A stretch of 10,524 nt of DNA from Sulfurimonas sp. (GCA_021157485.1 JAGGWO010000168.1:1-10524), one strand, 5' to 3'. Positions 1 through 7,994 are shown, counted from the first letter of the stretch. Program-made: numbers and translations. The notes: generated by a model not told the origin, from the sequence alone.

Positions 1-1287
1 AGGTGAAAACTTTGTCCACTCAGCAGTTGAGTAGATAATAGTTGGGATATCTTTAGTTGCACATGACTCGTAAGCTTTAAAACAAGTTGCAGTATGTGGA
101 TCCATTAAATAACCATCTTTAAAAGTTGATTTTATATACTCCTTACCTTGCTCATCACTACAATAATCAGCCACAAATATCTCTTGAAGTTTGGACAGCT
201 CATTAGCTGTTAATGTATATATACCTTTCGTATCAAGGTCATTCATTAACTCTCTTGTTCTCTGTGCCCCATAAAGACCAAAAAGTACACGCTCAACATT
301 TGAAGATTTTAAAATATCCATAGCTGGTGAAGTTGTAAGAATCAGTTCTTGATTACGCATATCATAAACACCAGTTTGAATAAGACGAGTTAAAATATTG
401 TTCTCATTTGAAGCGATTATTAGCTTCTCAACAGGAAGTCCCATAAGCATTCCGTAGTAAGCTCCAAGAACATTTCCAAAGTTTCCACTTGGTACATTAA
501 GGTAAACTTTTTCACCCATCTTTGTAACATCTTGTCTTACTAACTCTAAGTAGTTATGAATGTGGTAGATGATTTGGAAAATAATACGTCCAAAGTTTAC
601 AGAGTTTGCAGCTGATAGTGAGATATGTTTCTCTTTTAAAGTTGCTTCAAAACTTTCAGATGAAAGAAGATTTTTAAGAGCTGCTTGAGCATCATCAAAA
701 TTTCCGTTGATTCCAATAACTTTCAGGTTAGGTGCATCTTCTGTAACCATCTGCAAACGTTGAACATCAGAAGTTCCTTTTGCAGGATACATACAAGCTA
801 CTTGAATGTTCTTTTTATTTTTAAAAGTCTCTAGGGCAGCTGGACCTGTGTCTCCACTAGTAGCTGCTAGAATTAGATAGTTTTCACCTCTTTTTTGTGC
901 AACAGAGGATAATATATGACCAAACGGCTGAAGTGCCATATCTTTAAAGGCACGAGTAGGACCGTGATAAAGCTCACTTACATAGAGGTCTTCTTTTACT
1001 TTAACAACAGGAACAGGATTAGAAGGATTATCAAACTTATCATAAAGATTTAGAGCTTCATCAATAACACTCTTCTCAATATCAATCTCAAAACGTGAAA
1101 GTAAATCTGATGCTAATTCCTTATATGAAGAGTTAAGATGTTTGTTTAAAAATTCAAGTCCGAGCTCAGGAAGAGTCTCTGGTACGTAAAGTCCACCAAA
1201 AGAAGCTATCGGTGAGAGCACTGCTTGTGAAAATGTTACTGTCTGGGGTTTAGTTTTATCGAATCCGCGAGTCTGAATAAAGTTCAT
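1..1287 (-). CDS. thrC: Threonine synthase (partial, C-terminus outside the window)
   Basis: Converts O-phosphohomoserine to threonine using PLP, the last step of threonine biosynthesis, in the cytoplasm. The window holds the start codon (1285-1287) and 429 codons; the frame is still open at base 1, so the C-terminal end is missing. The N-terminus (MNFIQTRGFD) and the early GGLYVPE segment (residues 31-37) are typical of the family. The PLP lysine is K115 in HGPTRAFKDMA. The phosphate-binding loop TSGDTGPAA follows shortly after, and a VPSGNFGN motif lies further on. It is 64 bp downstream of the small membrane protein gene. A TATAAT box in that gap suggests it has its own promoter. Family identity is secure. 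Confidence 0.97.
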   Translation of the reverse strand, partial: MNFIQTRGFDKTKPQTVTFSQAVLSPIASFGGLYVPETLPELGLEFLNKHLNSSYKELASDLLSRFEIDIEKSVIDEALNLYDKFDNPSNPVPVVKVKEDLYVSELYHGPTRAFKDMALQPFGHILSSVAQKRGENYLILAATSGDTGPAALETFKNKKNIQVACMYPAKGTSDVQRLQMVTEDAPNLKVIGINGNFDDAQAALKNLLSSESFEATLKEKHISLSAANSVNFGRIIFQIIYHIHNYLELVRQDVTKMGEKVYLNVPSGNFGNVLGAYYGMLMGLPVEKLIIASNENNILTRLIQTGVYDMRNQELILTTSPAMDILKSSNVERVLFGLYGAQRTRELMNDLDTKGIYTLTANELSKLQEIFVADYCSDEQGKEYIKSTFKDGYLMDPHTATCFKAYESCATKDIPTIIYSTAEWTKFSP

Positions 1288-1313
1288 AAATTTCTCTGTT
1301 TTATATTTTTGAA

Positions 1314-1319
1314 ATTATA
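1314..1319 (-). promoter_or_regulatory. Candidate -10 box of thrC
   Basis: Perfect TATAAT on the minus strand, 26 bases before the thrC start codon, which would give a leader of about 20 nt. No convincing TTGACA -35 is seen. Weak or absent -35 boxes are common in Campylobacterota promoters. Confidence 0.5.
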
Positions 1320-1351
1320 TCTAAAATTGACTATATTTTAAATATCCAAAC

Positions 1352-1744
1352 TTAATCGTCTTCCTCTCCATCATATTGTAAGAAGAGTATTGTAATCCAT
1401 ATAAGCATGATAATTGCAACAATCTCATACCCAATTGCCCATACTATAGGAAAAGAAGATGTATCAAGCATAGTATAACTATCAACATTACCTCTAGCAA
1501 TAGTTAAAAATAGAAATAGACTACCGACGATATAAGGAATTAAAAGTACATACAGTGTATATGCAACACCTTCCCACTCTTCAGGAACATATATATAATC
1601 TTTAAAATCTACTTTCTTAGAACCAAAGCTTCTAGCCTTAGTCTTTCTAGTCTGAGCAGCTTTTTTATTTCTCTCAGCATTAAGAATTTGATTATAATAG
1701 TACATGTTACGCTGTTCGGTCTGTTTCTCTTTCATTTCATCCAT
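1352..1744 (-). CDS. Small two-helix membrane protein of unknown function
   Basis: I do not recognise this 130-residue protein. The first 50 residues are hydrophilic and strongly basic (RNKKAAQTRKTKAR around 25-38). They are followed by two likely membrane helices at about 59-81 and 98-122, and a very acidic tail (DGEEDD). The positive-inside rule predicts a cytoplasmic N-terminus and, with two helices, a cytoplasmic C-terminus. The start ATG at 1744 is preceded by a good AGGGA Shine-Dalgarno about 6 bases upstream; a second in-frame ATG three codons later is less well placed. It lies between the division operon (64 bp upstream) and thrC, and has its own promoter-like TATAAT. No enzymatic motif is visible. 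It could be an envelope accessory protein, but that is only inferred from its position. Confidence 0.8.
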   Translation of the reverse strand: MDEMKEKQTEQRNMYYYNQILNAERNKKAAQTRKTKARSFGSKKVDFKDYIYVPEEWEGVAYTLYVLLIPYIVGSLFLFLTIARGNVDSYTMLDTSSFPIVWAIGYEIVAIIMLIWITILFLQYDGEEDD

Positions 1745-1754
1745 AACATTCCCT

Positions 1755-1767
1755 GTTAATTATTAAC
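1755..1767. promoter_or_regulatory. Perfect 13-bp palindrome next to start of small membrane protein gene
   Basis: GTTAATTATTAAC has 6-bp arms around a single central base. It lies between the -10 box at 1771-1776 and the Shine-Dalgarno of the 1352-1744 gene, so it would cover the transcription start. The position fits an operator, but AT-rich DNA produces such palindromes by chance. Confidence 0.35.
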
Positions 1768-1770
1768 ACT

Positions 1771-1776
1771 ATTATA
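1771..1776 (-). promoter_or_regulatory. Candidate -10 box of small membrane protein gene
   Basis: Perfect TATAAT on the minus strand, 26 bases before the ATG at 1744. A TTGTAT that could serve as a poor -35 lies 15 bp upstream, inside the inverted repeat at 1787-1805. Confidence 0.5.
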
Positions 1777-1786
1777 TCTTGCATAG

Positions 1787-1805
1787 AATTAATACAATAT
1801 TAATT
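1787..1805. promoter_or_regulatory. Inverted repeat with 8-bp perfect arms in promoter region
   Basis: AATTAATA-CAA-TATTAATT, a perfect dyad with a 3-base centre. It lies just after the stop codon of the EnvC-like gene and over the -35 region of the small membrane protein gene. It contains no G or C apart from one base in the centre, so it would make a poor intrinsic terminator. A protein-binding site is more likely if it is functional. Confidence 0.35.
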
Positions 1806-1808
1806 ACC

Positions 1809-3032
1809 CTAGCGAAACAATCTTATCGGATTTATATGGTAAGATTTTTGTGTAACTTCAAAGACAAGTTCGTCACTAACACGCCCTATAGTATAACCTT
1901 TTTTAATCTTTTTACCTTTTTTTATATTTGGAGAAATTTGAGAAAGGTTTGCATAGATAGTGTGTAATCCATTTTTATGTTCTATGATTACAATATTATC
2001 TAATACCGCTGTTTTATCAGCATAAATAACCTTACCATTAAATACTGTTTTCACTTTAGCATTTGCTTTTCTTGGTTTTAAAGATATTGATTCATTAAAG
2101 ATTTTTATTCCATAAATAGGGTCAGTATAAGTACCATACTTTTTAGTCATTGTATAAGAATCTAGTGGAGCTATAGTTTTTTTACCTCTATATCTTTTAG
2201 TCTTAATAGCTTGATAAGAGCTACCATGCTTTTTGACTTTAGGTAGGTTCTCATTTGAAACTATACTTTTACGTTTAAAAGCCTCTCTTCTCTCTTTTTC
2301 CTGTTTCGCTTTTTTAGCTTTATCTATTTTTATAATATTAAGTTGTGCTAGTGTTTTCTTTAGAGCATTTTGTTTGCTGATAAGTTTTTTCAACGCTTTT
2401 TTATAAGAAGATTTTGATAGCTCTAATTTTTTGAGTGCTTTTTTATTTGCTTTTTTTGTCTTAAGCAGCTTTTTTCTTTTCTGATCTATATTTGTAATAG
2501 CTACTTCAAGTTTATGGGTATGATTTTTTAAAATATCTATATTTTTTGAGTTTGAATAGAATTTTTTATTTAACTTTTTTGCTCTTTTCTTTGAGGCACT
2601 GAGCATATTGTTTAGTACTTCAAACTCTATGAGAGACTCTGCGTTTACAGCATAATCCTCTTCTAAAATTACAGAGAGGGAAACACTCTGAGCAATAACA
2701 AAAACAAGCTCTTCTTCTATAGAGTTTTGCTCTTTTTTCAGCTCACGTTGATACCCTTTAAGTTGAACAAGTTGCGTAGAGTTATCTTTATAAGAACTCT
2801 CTTTTATTCCTAGTTCTTTTTCAAGTTTTTTAAGATATTTATTTTGCTTCTCAAGCTCTTTTTTCTGTTTTAAAATAGCCTTTGCTGTCTTGGCCATTTT
2901 CCTGTTTATATTTGAGTAGTTTTTAGAATATGAGCTCATCCTAGAGTTTGTCTTAGAGATTTTCTTATTTATATCATCTTTAGCATTTAAAAATGACAGA
3001 ACTAAAACTAAGGTTAAAAGTAAACGAATCAT
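1809..3032 (-). CDS. EnvC-like murein hydrolase activator (coiled coil plus degenerate LytM/M23 domain)
   Basis: Likely periplasmic activator of cell-wall amidases at the division site, controlled by FtsEX. The 407-residue protein has an N-terminal signal peptide (about 1-17, ending LNAKDD). A long lysine-rich coiled coil follows (about 20-250), then a LytM/M23-type domain at about 305-407. The M23 metal and catalytic residues are gone: the usual YAHL reads YANL (N362) and the usual HLHFE reads ELVFE (388-392). The protein is therefore probably not an active endopeptidase. E. coli EnvC likewise has a degenerate LytM domain and activates AmiA/AmiB. Its ATG overlaps the ftsX stop codon in an ATGA arrangement, which supports translational coupling and a shared function. 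It is the last gene of the overlapping chain. Confidence 0.88.
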   Translation of the reverse strand: MIRLLLTLVLVLSFLNAKDDINKKISKTNSRMSSYSKNYSNINRKMAKTAKAILKQKKELEKQNKYLKKLEKELGIKESSYKDNSTQLVQLKGYQRELKKEQNSIEEELVFVIAQSVSLSVILEEDYAVNAESLIEFEVLNNMLSASKKRAKKLNKKFYSNSKNIDILKNHTHKLEVAITNIDQKRKKLLKTKKANKKALKKLELSKSSYKKALKKLISKQNALKKTLAQLNIIKIDKAKKAKQEKERREAFKRKSIVSNENLPKVKKHGSSYQAIKTKRYRGKKTIAPLDSYTMTKKYGTYTDPIYGIKIFNESISLKPRKANAKVKTVFNGKVIYADKTAVLDNIVIIEHKNGLHTIYANLSQISPNIKKGKKIKKGYTIGRVSDELVFEVTQKSYHINPIRLFR

Positions 3033-3841
3033 ACCTCTTCTTTATGCCCTAAAACTATCATAGATGCTAACATAATCGATAAGAATACAGATACACCTAA
3101 AAGTAGTAAAAAATCATACAGAGGGTCAAAAATTACAATTTTTATGCCTATGTAATTAAACTGCTCTAAAACCCATGCACTTGAAGATATATATGCAAAA
3201 AGTCCAAAGGCTAAAGCACTGGCTATCAAAGCATCAACTATGGAGAGTCTAAATAAAACTGCAGAACGCAGCCATGTAGGTGCACCAAACAGCCCCATTA
3301 TACTCATACGTTCATTATGTTTAAACTGCCAGATTTTAAGCTCTTTAAAGATAAGTAATATGGTTACAACAAACATCGAAACTGAGAAGACGGATATTAC
3401 AGTTTTAAAGAGGAGCAACAACTTATATGTCGTATCATGGTTGTGAGAAAAGTTTTCTACCTTAGTGATAGATCTATTTTTTAAGAGATTTTTAGTCAAA
3501 CTCTCTATCTCTTTTGGTGTAGGATAGTGCGTTAATTTAATTTTATAGAATTTTGGAAGTGTGAGTTTTAAAAGTTCCATATTTTTCTTTGTCATACCCG
3601 TATTTAACCTTTCTATTACACCGTCGGGTGTCAAGGCTGAGACTTCAGAGATTATTTTATTTGAACTTATAATTGCTTTATCATCTAATCTTTTATTTGA
3701 GACAACAACGACTGAATAAGTAGTTGCCAAATTCTCTTTGTATGAGTCAATCGATCTATCAACAATAATAAAAACTTGCAGAGAAAAAAGAATACTAAGC
3801 AGTGCAATTACTAAAGAGAGATGATTCTTAATTGACTTCAT
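3029..3841 (-). CDS. ftsX: Cell division protein FtsX
   Basis: Inner-membrane partner of FtsE that passes the ATPase signal to the periplasmic EnvC-type activator. I chose the ATG at 3841 (270 residues) because GGGAG lies 5-6 bases before it. A longer frame begins at a TTG at 3859 and has no SD. Four membrane segments fit the FtsX fold: about residues 8-28, 140-165, 195-222 and 243-265. A large extracytoplasmic loop lies between the first two (about 29-139), and a smaller one between the third and fourth. The cytoplasmic loop after helix 2 is basic and contains MSIMGLFGAP, typical of the FtsX permease domain. The gene overlaps ftsE by 14 bases and the EnvC-like gene by 4. Sequence identity with FtsX is usually low, so the call also rests on topology and neighbours. 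Confidence 0.92.
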   Translation of the reverse strand: MKSIKNHLSLVIALLSILFSLQVFIIVDRSIDSYKENLATTYSVVVVSNKRLDDKAIISSNKIISEVSALTPDGVIERLNTGMTKKNMELLKLTLPKFYKIKLTHYPTPKEIESLTKNLLKNRSITKVENFSHNHDTTYKLLLLFKTVISVFSVSMFVVTILLIFKELKIWQFKHNERMSIMGLFGAPTWLRSAVLFRLSIVDALIASALAFGLFAYISSSAWVLEQFNYIGIKIVIFDPLYDFLLLLGVSVFLSIMLASMIVLGHKEEV

Positions 3842-4499
3842 GGATGCTCCCGTACTCAATATGGAAATGTTTATATTCGATATTCATGGTCTCTGGAATA
3901 TGGTGGGTAACAACTATAACCGTAGTTTTAAGTTGAGTATTTGCACCCTCTAAAAGGTTCCATATCAGTTGTGATGAGTAATCATCGAGGTTACCTGTAG
4001 GCTCATCAGCTAAGATAAGAATCGGGTTATGTGAGAGTGCTCTAGCCATCGCAACTCTCTGCTGCTCACCACCACTAAGCTCTAAAGGGTATTTACCCGC
4101 TTGGTGTTTGAGGCGAACATGTTTAAGTAGCGAATCTACCTGATTTTGAGTTACAGTTTTTTCATATCCATTTATGATGAGTGGCAACATAATATTTTTC
4201 TCAATCGTCCACTCTTTCACAAGTTTATAATCTTGAAAAACAATACCGATATGTTTTCTTAAAAAGTTAAGTTTACTTCCTGAGACACCACGAAGTTCAA
4301 CCCCTCCAACAACTAGACTGCCCTCTTTAGGCTTGAGCGCACCATACATAGATTTTAATAGTGTTGATTTTCCACTACCACTCGCACCAGTAATAAAGAT
4401 AAAACTACCAGAATTAATAGAAAAATTTACCTTATTGATAATTGTTTCATTATTTGAATAAGAGAGAGAGAGATTATCCGCGATTATGACTTTATCCAT
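3828..4499 (-). CDS. ftsE: Cell division ATP-binding protein FtsE
   Basis: ABC-type ATPase on the cytoplasmic face of the membrane. With FtsX it drives conformational signalling to septal hydrolase activators rather than transport. The 223 residues match the usual FtsE length. The motifs are all intact: Walker [10 protein letters not shown] (38-46), Q-loop Q89, signature [15 protein letters not shown] (141-155), Walker B LILADEP with the catalytic glutamate E166, and the H-loop histidine H199 in VVTHH. The start ATG lies inside the end of trmB (8-base overlap), with AAGG 6 bases upstream. The family resembles LolD/MacB-type ATPases, but adjacency to ftsX and the EnvC-like gene decides the call. 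Confidence 0.95.
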   Translation of the reverse strand: MDKVIIADNLSLSYSNNETIINKVNFSINSGSFIFITGASGSGKSTLLKSMYGALKPKEGSLVVGGVELRGVSGSKLNFLRKHIGIVFQDYKLVKEWTIEKNIMLPLIINGYEKTVTQNQVDSLLKHVRLKHQAGKYPLELSGGEQQRVAMARALSHNPILILADEPTGNLDDYSSQLIWNLLEGANTQLKTTVIVVTHHIPETMNIEYKHFHIEYGSIHEVN

Positions 4500-5664
4500 T
4501 AAGAACCTTGTCTAAGAACTTGTGTGCAACTATATTGCTTTTTGATTTAAGTGGAATTTCGGGATAGTATGAAATCCTATCACCATCAATAAGTATGTAA
4601 GTGTGTTCAGGTCTATCAAAACTTCCCATAGAGATACGAAGCATAACACCATTTTGAGTTTTGTACAGTCTCTCAAAATGAATAAAACCACCCTCAAATC
4701 TCTGTGTAGTAGCGTGTAGTTTTAAAACACTCTCATGTGAGGCACTGAATGTAGAGAACTTAAAATCACCCTCGATTACTAAAGGTAAAGACTCCTCTTC
4801 ATTTATCATAGTTACATCATAGATATTTTTCTCCATTTTTTTCCATCTATCTTCATACTTGGAACTTATGGCAATATCTTTGTTTTTATTTATATGTAAA
4901 ACTGTCTTGTTAAATGCAATAAAAGTCTCATAAGAGTAGGCGTAGTAGTTTTCACTATCTGTACGAAGTTCAAGTTGTCCATCTACTTTTAAAACACGTC
5001 TAGCCTCTTCTATAAAAGATGTTGAAATAACTCTTCTATGTGGTTTTTTATCCCATGGAACTGGAAAGTGAACGTAAACCTTACCTACAATATTTGAAGG
5101 GATAAGTTCCATAAAAAGTCTTGCGTCATAATCAAGAACAAGTAAGTTATCCAACTCTTGAATACTTACCTGCTTTAGAACTTGTTCAATCGAAGGTCTA
5201 TGAATCTCAATACCTATAAAAAGTATATCTGGATTAGCTACAGCTTGATGAATCAGGTGACGACCAGAACCGAATCCAACCTCAACTCTCACTTCTCTAT
5301 CACATGGAAAATCTTGAGCAAAATACTCTATCTTTTTAAGAGCAGTAGAATCTTGGAGATGGATATTTTTTTGATACTCTGGAACATTTGAAGATATTAC
5401 ATTGAGTTTTGCAATTTCAGCATACCCTAAAAGAGCACGGTGAACACTATATATAGAAGCTGGACGAGTAAGCTTGTCAGATTTAAGCAAAGATCTGTTC
5501 TCTTCTACTTTTACTAAAAGAAAAAAATCTTCATCCTCTACTGTAACTGATATTAACTTCTCATCTTCATGATTAGAATTTGACGCGATGAAGTTAAAAC
5601 TAACCTCATCAGTTGAACATGGAAACTCTATCTCTTTAAACTCTTCTATATGTAAATGCGGCAT
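4492..5664 (-). CDS. trmB: tRNA (guanine-N7-)-methyltransferase, long Campylobacterota type
   Basis: Uses S-adenosylmethionine to make m7G, normally at G46 of the tRNA variable loop. At 390 residues it is much longer than the E. coli enzyme (about 240). The Rossmann methyltransferase core is at about 115-245, with the SAM-binding loop [11 protein letters not shown] (127-137), GIEIHRPS (151-158) and the family motif TDSENY (235-240). About 110 extra residues precede the core and about 140 follow it; both are of unrecognised fold to me. The family's FPDPW motif reads FPVPW (200-204), so the expected Asp is Val202, followed by Asp205. The start codon overlaps the lipoprotein stop by one base (TAATG). 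Confidence 0.92.
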   Translation of the reverse strand: MPHLHIEEFKEIEFPCSTDEVSFNFIASNSNHEDEKLISVTVEDEDFFLLVKVEENRSLLKSDKLTRPASIYSVHRALLGYAEIAKLNVISSNVPEYQKNIHLQDSTALKKIEYFAQDFPCDREVRVEVGFGSGRHLIHQAVANPDILFIGIEIHRPSIEQVLKQVSIQELDNLLVLDYDARLFMELIPSNIVGKVYVHFPVPWDKKPHRRVISTSFIEEARRVLKVDGQLELRTDSENYYAYSYETFIAFNKTVLHINKNKDIAISSKYEDRWKKMEKNIYDVTMINEEESLPLVIEGDFKFSTFSASHESVLKLHATTQRFEGGFIHFERLYKTQNGVMLRISMGSFDRPEHTYILIDGDRISYYPEIPLKSKSNIVAHKFLDKVLNG

Positions 5665-7049
5665 TAAATCTCGTTTAAATCTAGGTCTTGTACTGGTGAG
5701 ATAGTCTCTTTTGTCTCTACTTCTTCTTGCACAGGTGCATCAACTATCTCTTCTTTGATTGCTTCTTTTTTAGCAGGTATTATTTTATCTGATTCTTTAG
5801 TTTTGATTTTTATTTCAATACTTGGTTCAGATTTTATACCATATTTATCAACACCATAAATTACATATGTATACTCTGAATCTGGTAATATCTCTTTATC
5901 TACAAACTTCTTACCTTTCACACCTTCAAAATCTTCAGTAACTTTATCTACCCAGCTTTTTTTATGTGTTTTTATAACTGTAAAAGTTTTAATTCTTGAA
6001 TCAGCACTGCTCCAAGTAATTTCAATATTTTTACCAATCTCTTTTGCTTTTACAACATCAGGAGTCTCTGGTTTTGGTAGTGTCATTCCTTGAATTGATA
6101 ACTTTTCATGTTTAGATTCTAAGCCATCTTTATCGACAACGCTTACTCTATAAAAATAACTTTTACCATCTTCATCTATTTTATCTTCAAGCTTATTATT
6201 ATGAAGCGTAGCTATTAAATCATATGAGCCATCTACACTCTCAGATCTGTAAACATAGTAGAGATTAAAATCTTTAGCTTTTGATTTTTCCCAGTTTATT
6301 TTGATCTTTTTAGGAAGATTTTTAGTTGTTGTAATTTCACTTATACCTTTTGGCAGAGCTTTTGTTATAACTTTAACAATCTGACTTGGTGAAGATGTAA
6401 TATCATCATATGTATAGACACGAACACGATAGTTATATACAAAGTTATCTTTGAGGTCTAAATCTATATACTCAGCGTTTAATCTTCCCTCTACTACAGC
6501 TAGTTTTGACCATTTTTCATCTTCGAGTGTTTTTCTCTCAATAATATATGATTTTACTTTCTGATTTGAATGTGGTCTCCAGATGACTTTCGCAGATCTT
6601 GGCATATCCGTAATACTGTGAATCCAAGATACTGATTCTAATACTGGAAGTGAGTTTAAAACTATAACTCGACTTCGGACACCTTCAGACTCTTTAGCAA
6701 AAGTTTTAAATGCATAGCTATATTTTGTATCGGGAACTACGTTTATATCTACGTAGTGAGTTGTAAATCTACTCTCAATTGTTTTATAGTACGCTAACTC
6801 ACCCTTAGTCTCTTTTGTGTCTGAATTTTTCTTGTAAATATAAATACCCTTAACTCTAGGGTCTGTAATGCTTTTCCACTCAAAAGCGATTGCATTCATA
6901 TCTACAACTGTACCATTCTTAGTCAGTGTAACCATCGGGAGAGTAGCGTCAATTACTACCTCTTCTTTTGGTTTTGGTGTGGCACCACCACAACCACTAA
7001 GAACTAGTAGTGAAGCTGCGCAAAATGTACTCAGTGTCCATAACTTCAT
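5664..7049 (-). CDS. flpA: FlpA-like fibronectin type III lipoprotein
   Basis: Predicted lipoprotein of 461 residues with a lipobox (LSGC, lipidated Cys20) after a short signal peptide. About four fibronectin type III repeats follow, at roughly 35-130, 135-230, 235-325 and 328-422. Each carries the W...Y.V or Y.Y.V pattern of the fold. The C-terminal tail (about 420-461) is charged and low in complexity. C. jejuni FlpA (Cj1279c) has the same architecture and, as I recall, the same neighbours; it is described as a fibronectin-binding adhesin. The segment WRPHSNQKV (157-165) resembles the motif reported for FlpA. GGAG lies 7 bases before the ATG, although this start sits 53 bases inside rluD. 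The symbol is by homology; its role here (adhesin or envelope and division factor) is not shown by the sequence. Confidence 0.85.
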   Translation of the reverse strand: MKLWTLSTFCAASLLVLSGCGGATPKPKEEVVIDATLPMVTLTKNGTVVDMNAIAFEWKSITDPRVKGIYIYKKNSDTKETKGELAYYKTIESRFTTHYVDINVVPDTKYSYAFKTFAKESEGVRSRVIVLNSLPVLESVSWIHSITDMPRSAKVIWRPHSNQKVKSYIIERKTLEDEKWSKLAVVEGRLNAEYIDLDLKDNFVYNYRVRVYTYDDITSSPSQIVKVITKALPKGISEITTTKNLPKKIKINWEKSKAKDFNLYYVYRSESVDGSYDLIATLHNNKLEDKIDEDGKSYFYRVSVVDKDGLESKHEKLSIQGMTLPKPETPDVVKAKEIGKNIEITWSSADSRIKTFTVIKTHKKSWVDKVTEDFEGVKGKKFVDKEILPDSEYTYVIYGVDKYGIKSEPSIEIKIKTKESDKIIPAKKEAIKEEIVDAPVQEEVETKETISPVQDLDLNEI

Positions 7050-7971
7050 TTATAATCTCCAAATTAAATTTTTTATCTATATTTTCCTTCATTATATCAT
7101 CAAATTCTGCATGAAAAGACAATTTCTTTCTAGTTGTTGGATGAATAAAATATATTATGTAAGCATGTAACAAAATTCGTTGTGCTTTTTCTGCTTTTGG
7201 ATTTAGTCCATAGATATGGTCGCCTAATATATGACGATTCATACTCTCTAAATGAACACGAATCTGATGCGTTCTACCAGTAAAAAGTTTACAAGCTATA
7301 AGCTGATTTCTTTCATCGCTGCTTAGAGCCAACTGTTTAAACATAGTTTTCGCATACTTTCCATGCGCTAGTCCACACGCCATTTTCAGACGGTTATTAG
7401 AACTTCTGCCTATATTTGACTCTATAACAGTTATATCATCTTTTAAAGGTGGTGATATTACTGCAATATAGTATCTTCCCATACTCTTATCTTGAAGTTG
7501 CTCTGATAAAAACTCATGAGCTTTATTATTTTTAGCGACAACCATAGTTCCGCTAGTTCCCTTATCTAAACGGTGAACTATTCCATGACGCTCTTCACCA
7601 CTAATAGTTGAGAGTCTAATACCTTTGTGTTTTAACCAATCAACTAAAGTTGCTTCTTTTACACTAGGTGCTGGATGAACTGTAACGCCACTAGGTTTAT
7701 TTATAACTAAGACATCATCATCTTCATAAAGAATCTCTACATCAAAATTAACTTCAAGAGCTTTTTCTTGCTTAGCTTCTGGAAATTCTACTTTTACAGT
7801 CTGATTCAGTTTTAACTTTACTCCCGGACGAGGCACTTTTTTTCCATCAACCCAAACGCAATCCTGTTTTATCAGTTGTGCTATTTGAGAACGTGTTTGT
7901 CCTATCTCAGATGCTAAAAATGTGTCTAATCTTTGCGGTAAATTACAAACATAGCTTTTTGTTTCTCTCAT
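6997..7971 (-). CDS. rluD: RluA-family 23S rRNA pseudouridine synthase (RluD-like)
   Basis: Isomerises uridine to pseudouridine in RNA. RluD orthologues act on helix 69 of 23S rRNA, but the exact target here is inferred. The ATG at 7971 gives 324 residues and has AGGGA 4 bases upstream. A TTG at 7992 in the same frame would add seven residues and lacks an SD. An S4 RNA-binding domain is at about 13-65 (RLDTFLASEIGQTRSQ...VDGKKV). The catalytic domain carries INKPSGVTVHP (90-100), HRLDKGTSG (133-141) with catalytic Asp136, and TGRTHQIRVH (231-240). It is the first gene of the overlapping chain and diverges from mrdB. Confidence 0.93.
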   Translation of the reverse strand: MRETKSYVCNLPQRLDTFLASEIGQTRSQIAQLIKQDCVWVDGKKVPRPGVKLKLNQTVKVEFPEAKQEKALEVNFDVEILYEDDDVLVINKPSGVTVHPAPSVKEATLVDWLKHKGIRLSTISGEERHGIVHRLDKGTSGTMVVAKNNKAHEFLSEQLQDKSMGRYYIAVISPPLKDDITVIESNIGRSSNNRLKMACGLAHGKYAKTMFKQLALSSDERNQLIACKLFTGRTHQIRVHLESMNRHILGDHIYGLNPKAEKAQRILLHAYIIYFIHPTTRKKLSFHAEFDDIMKENIDKKFNLEIINEVMDTEYILRSFTTSS

Positions 7972-7984
7972 TATGTCCCTTTTG

Positions 7985-7993
7985 TGATACAAT
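7985..7993 (+). promoter_or_regulatory. Candidate extended -10 promoter of mrdB
   Basis: TGATACAAT fits the extended -10 pattern TGnTATAAT with one mismatch. It predicts a start near 8000, with the GGAG Shine-Dalgarno at 8010-8013 and the start codon at 8022. It overlaps the putative rluD promoter on the other strand. Confidence 0.45.
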
Positions 7994-7994
7994 A

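Noticed and set aside
1779..1967. Plus-strand open frame of 62 codons
   Set aside because: Antisense to the C-terminal LytM domain of the EnvC-like protein; no SD and no recognisable protein features.
3240..3446. Plus-strand open frame of 68 codons
   Set aside because: Lies entirely antisense to ftsX, whose topology and motifs are convincing.
3842..3859. Upstream TTG start for ftsX adding six residues
   Set aside because: No Shine-Dalgarno before it, whereas the ATG at 3841 has GGGAG at the right spacing.
5182..5391. Plus-strand open frame of 69 codons
   Set aside because: Antisense to the TrmB methyltransferase core; a shadow frame.
5664..7049. Reading the FlpA-like protein as proof of a pathogen
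   Set aside because: FN3 lipoproteins of this type appear to be part of a conserved Campylobacterota locus; the motif match is partial and says nothing firm about host association.
6868..7170. Plus-strand open frame of 100 codons
   Set aside because: Antisense to the lipoprotein N-terminus and the rluD end; no independent support.
7972..7992. Upstream TTG start for rluD adding seven residues
   Set aside because: The ATG at 7971 has AGGGA just upstream, while the TTG would lie inside the putative promoter region.
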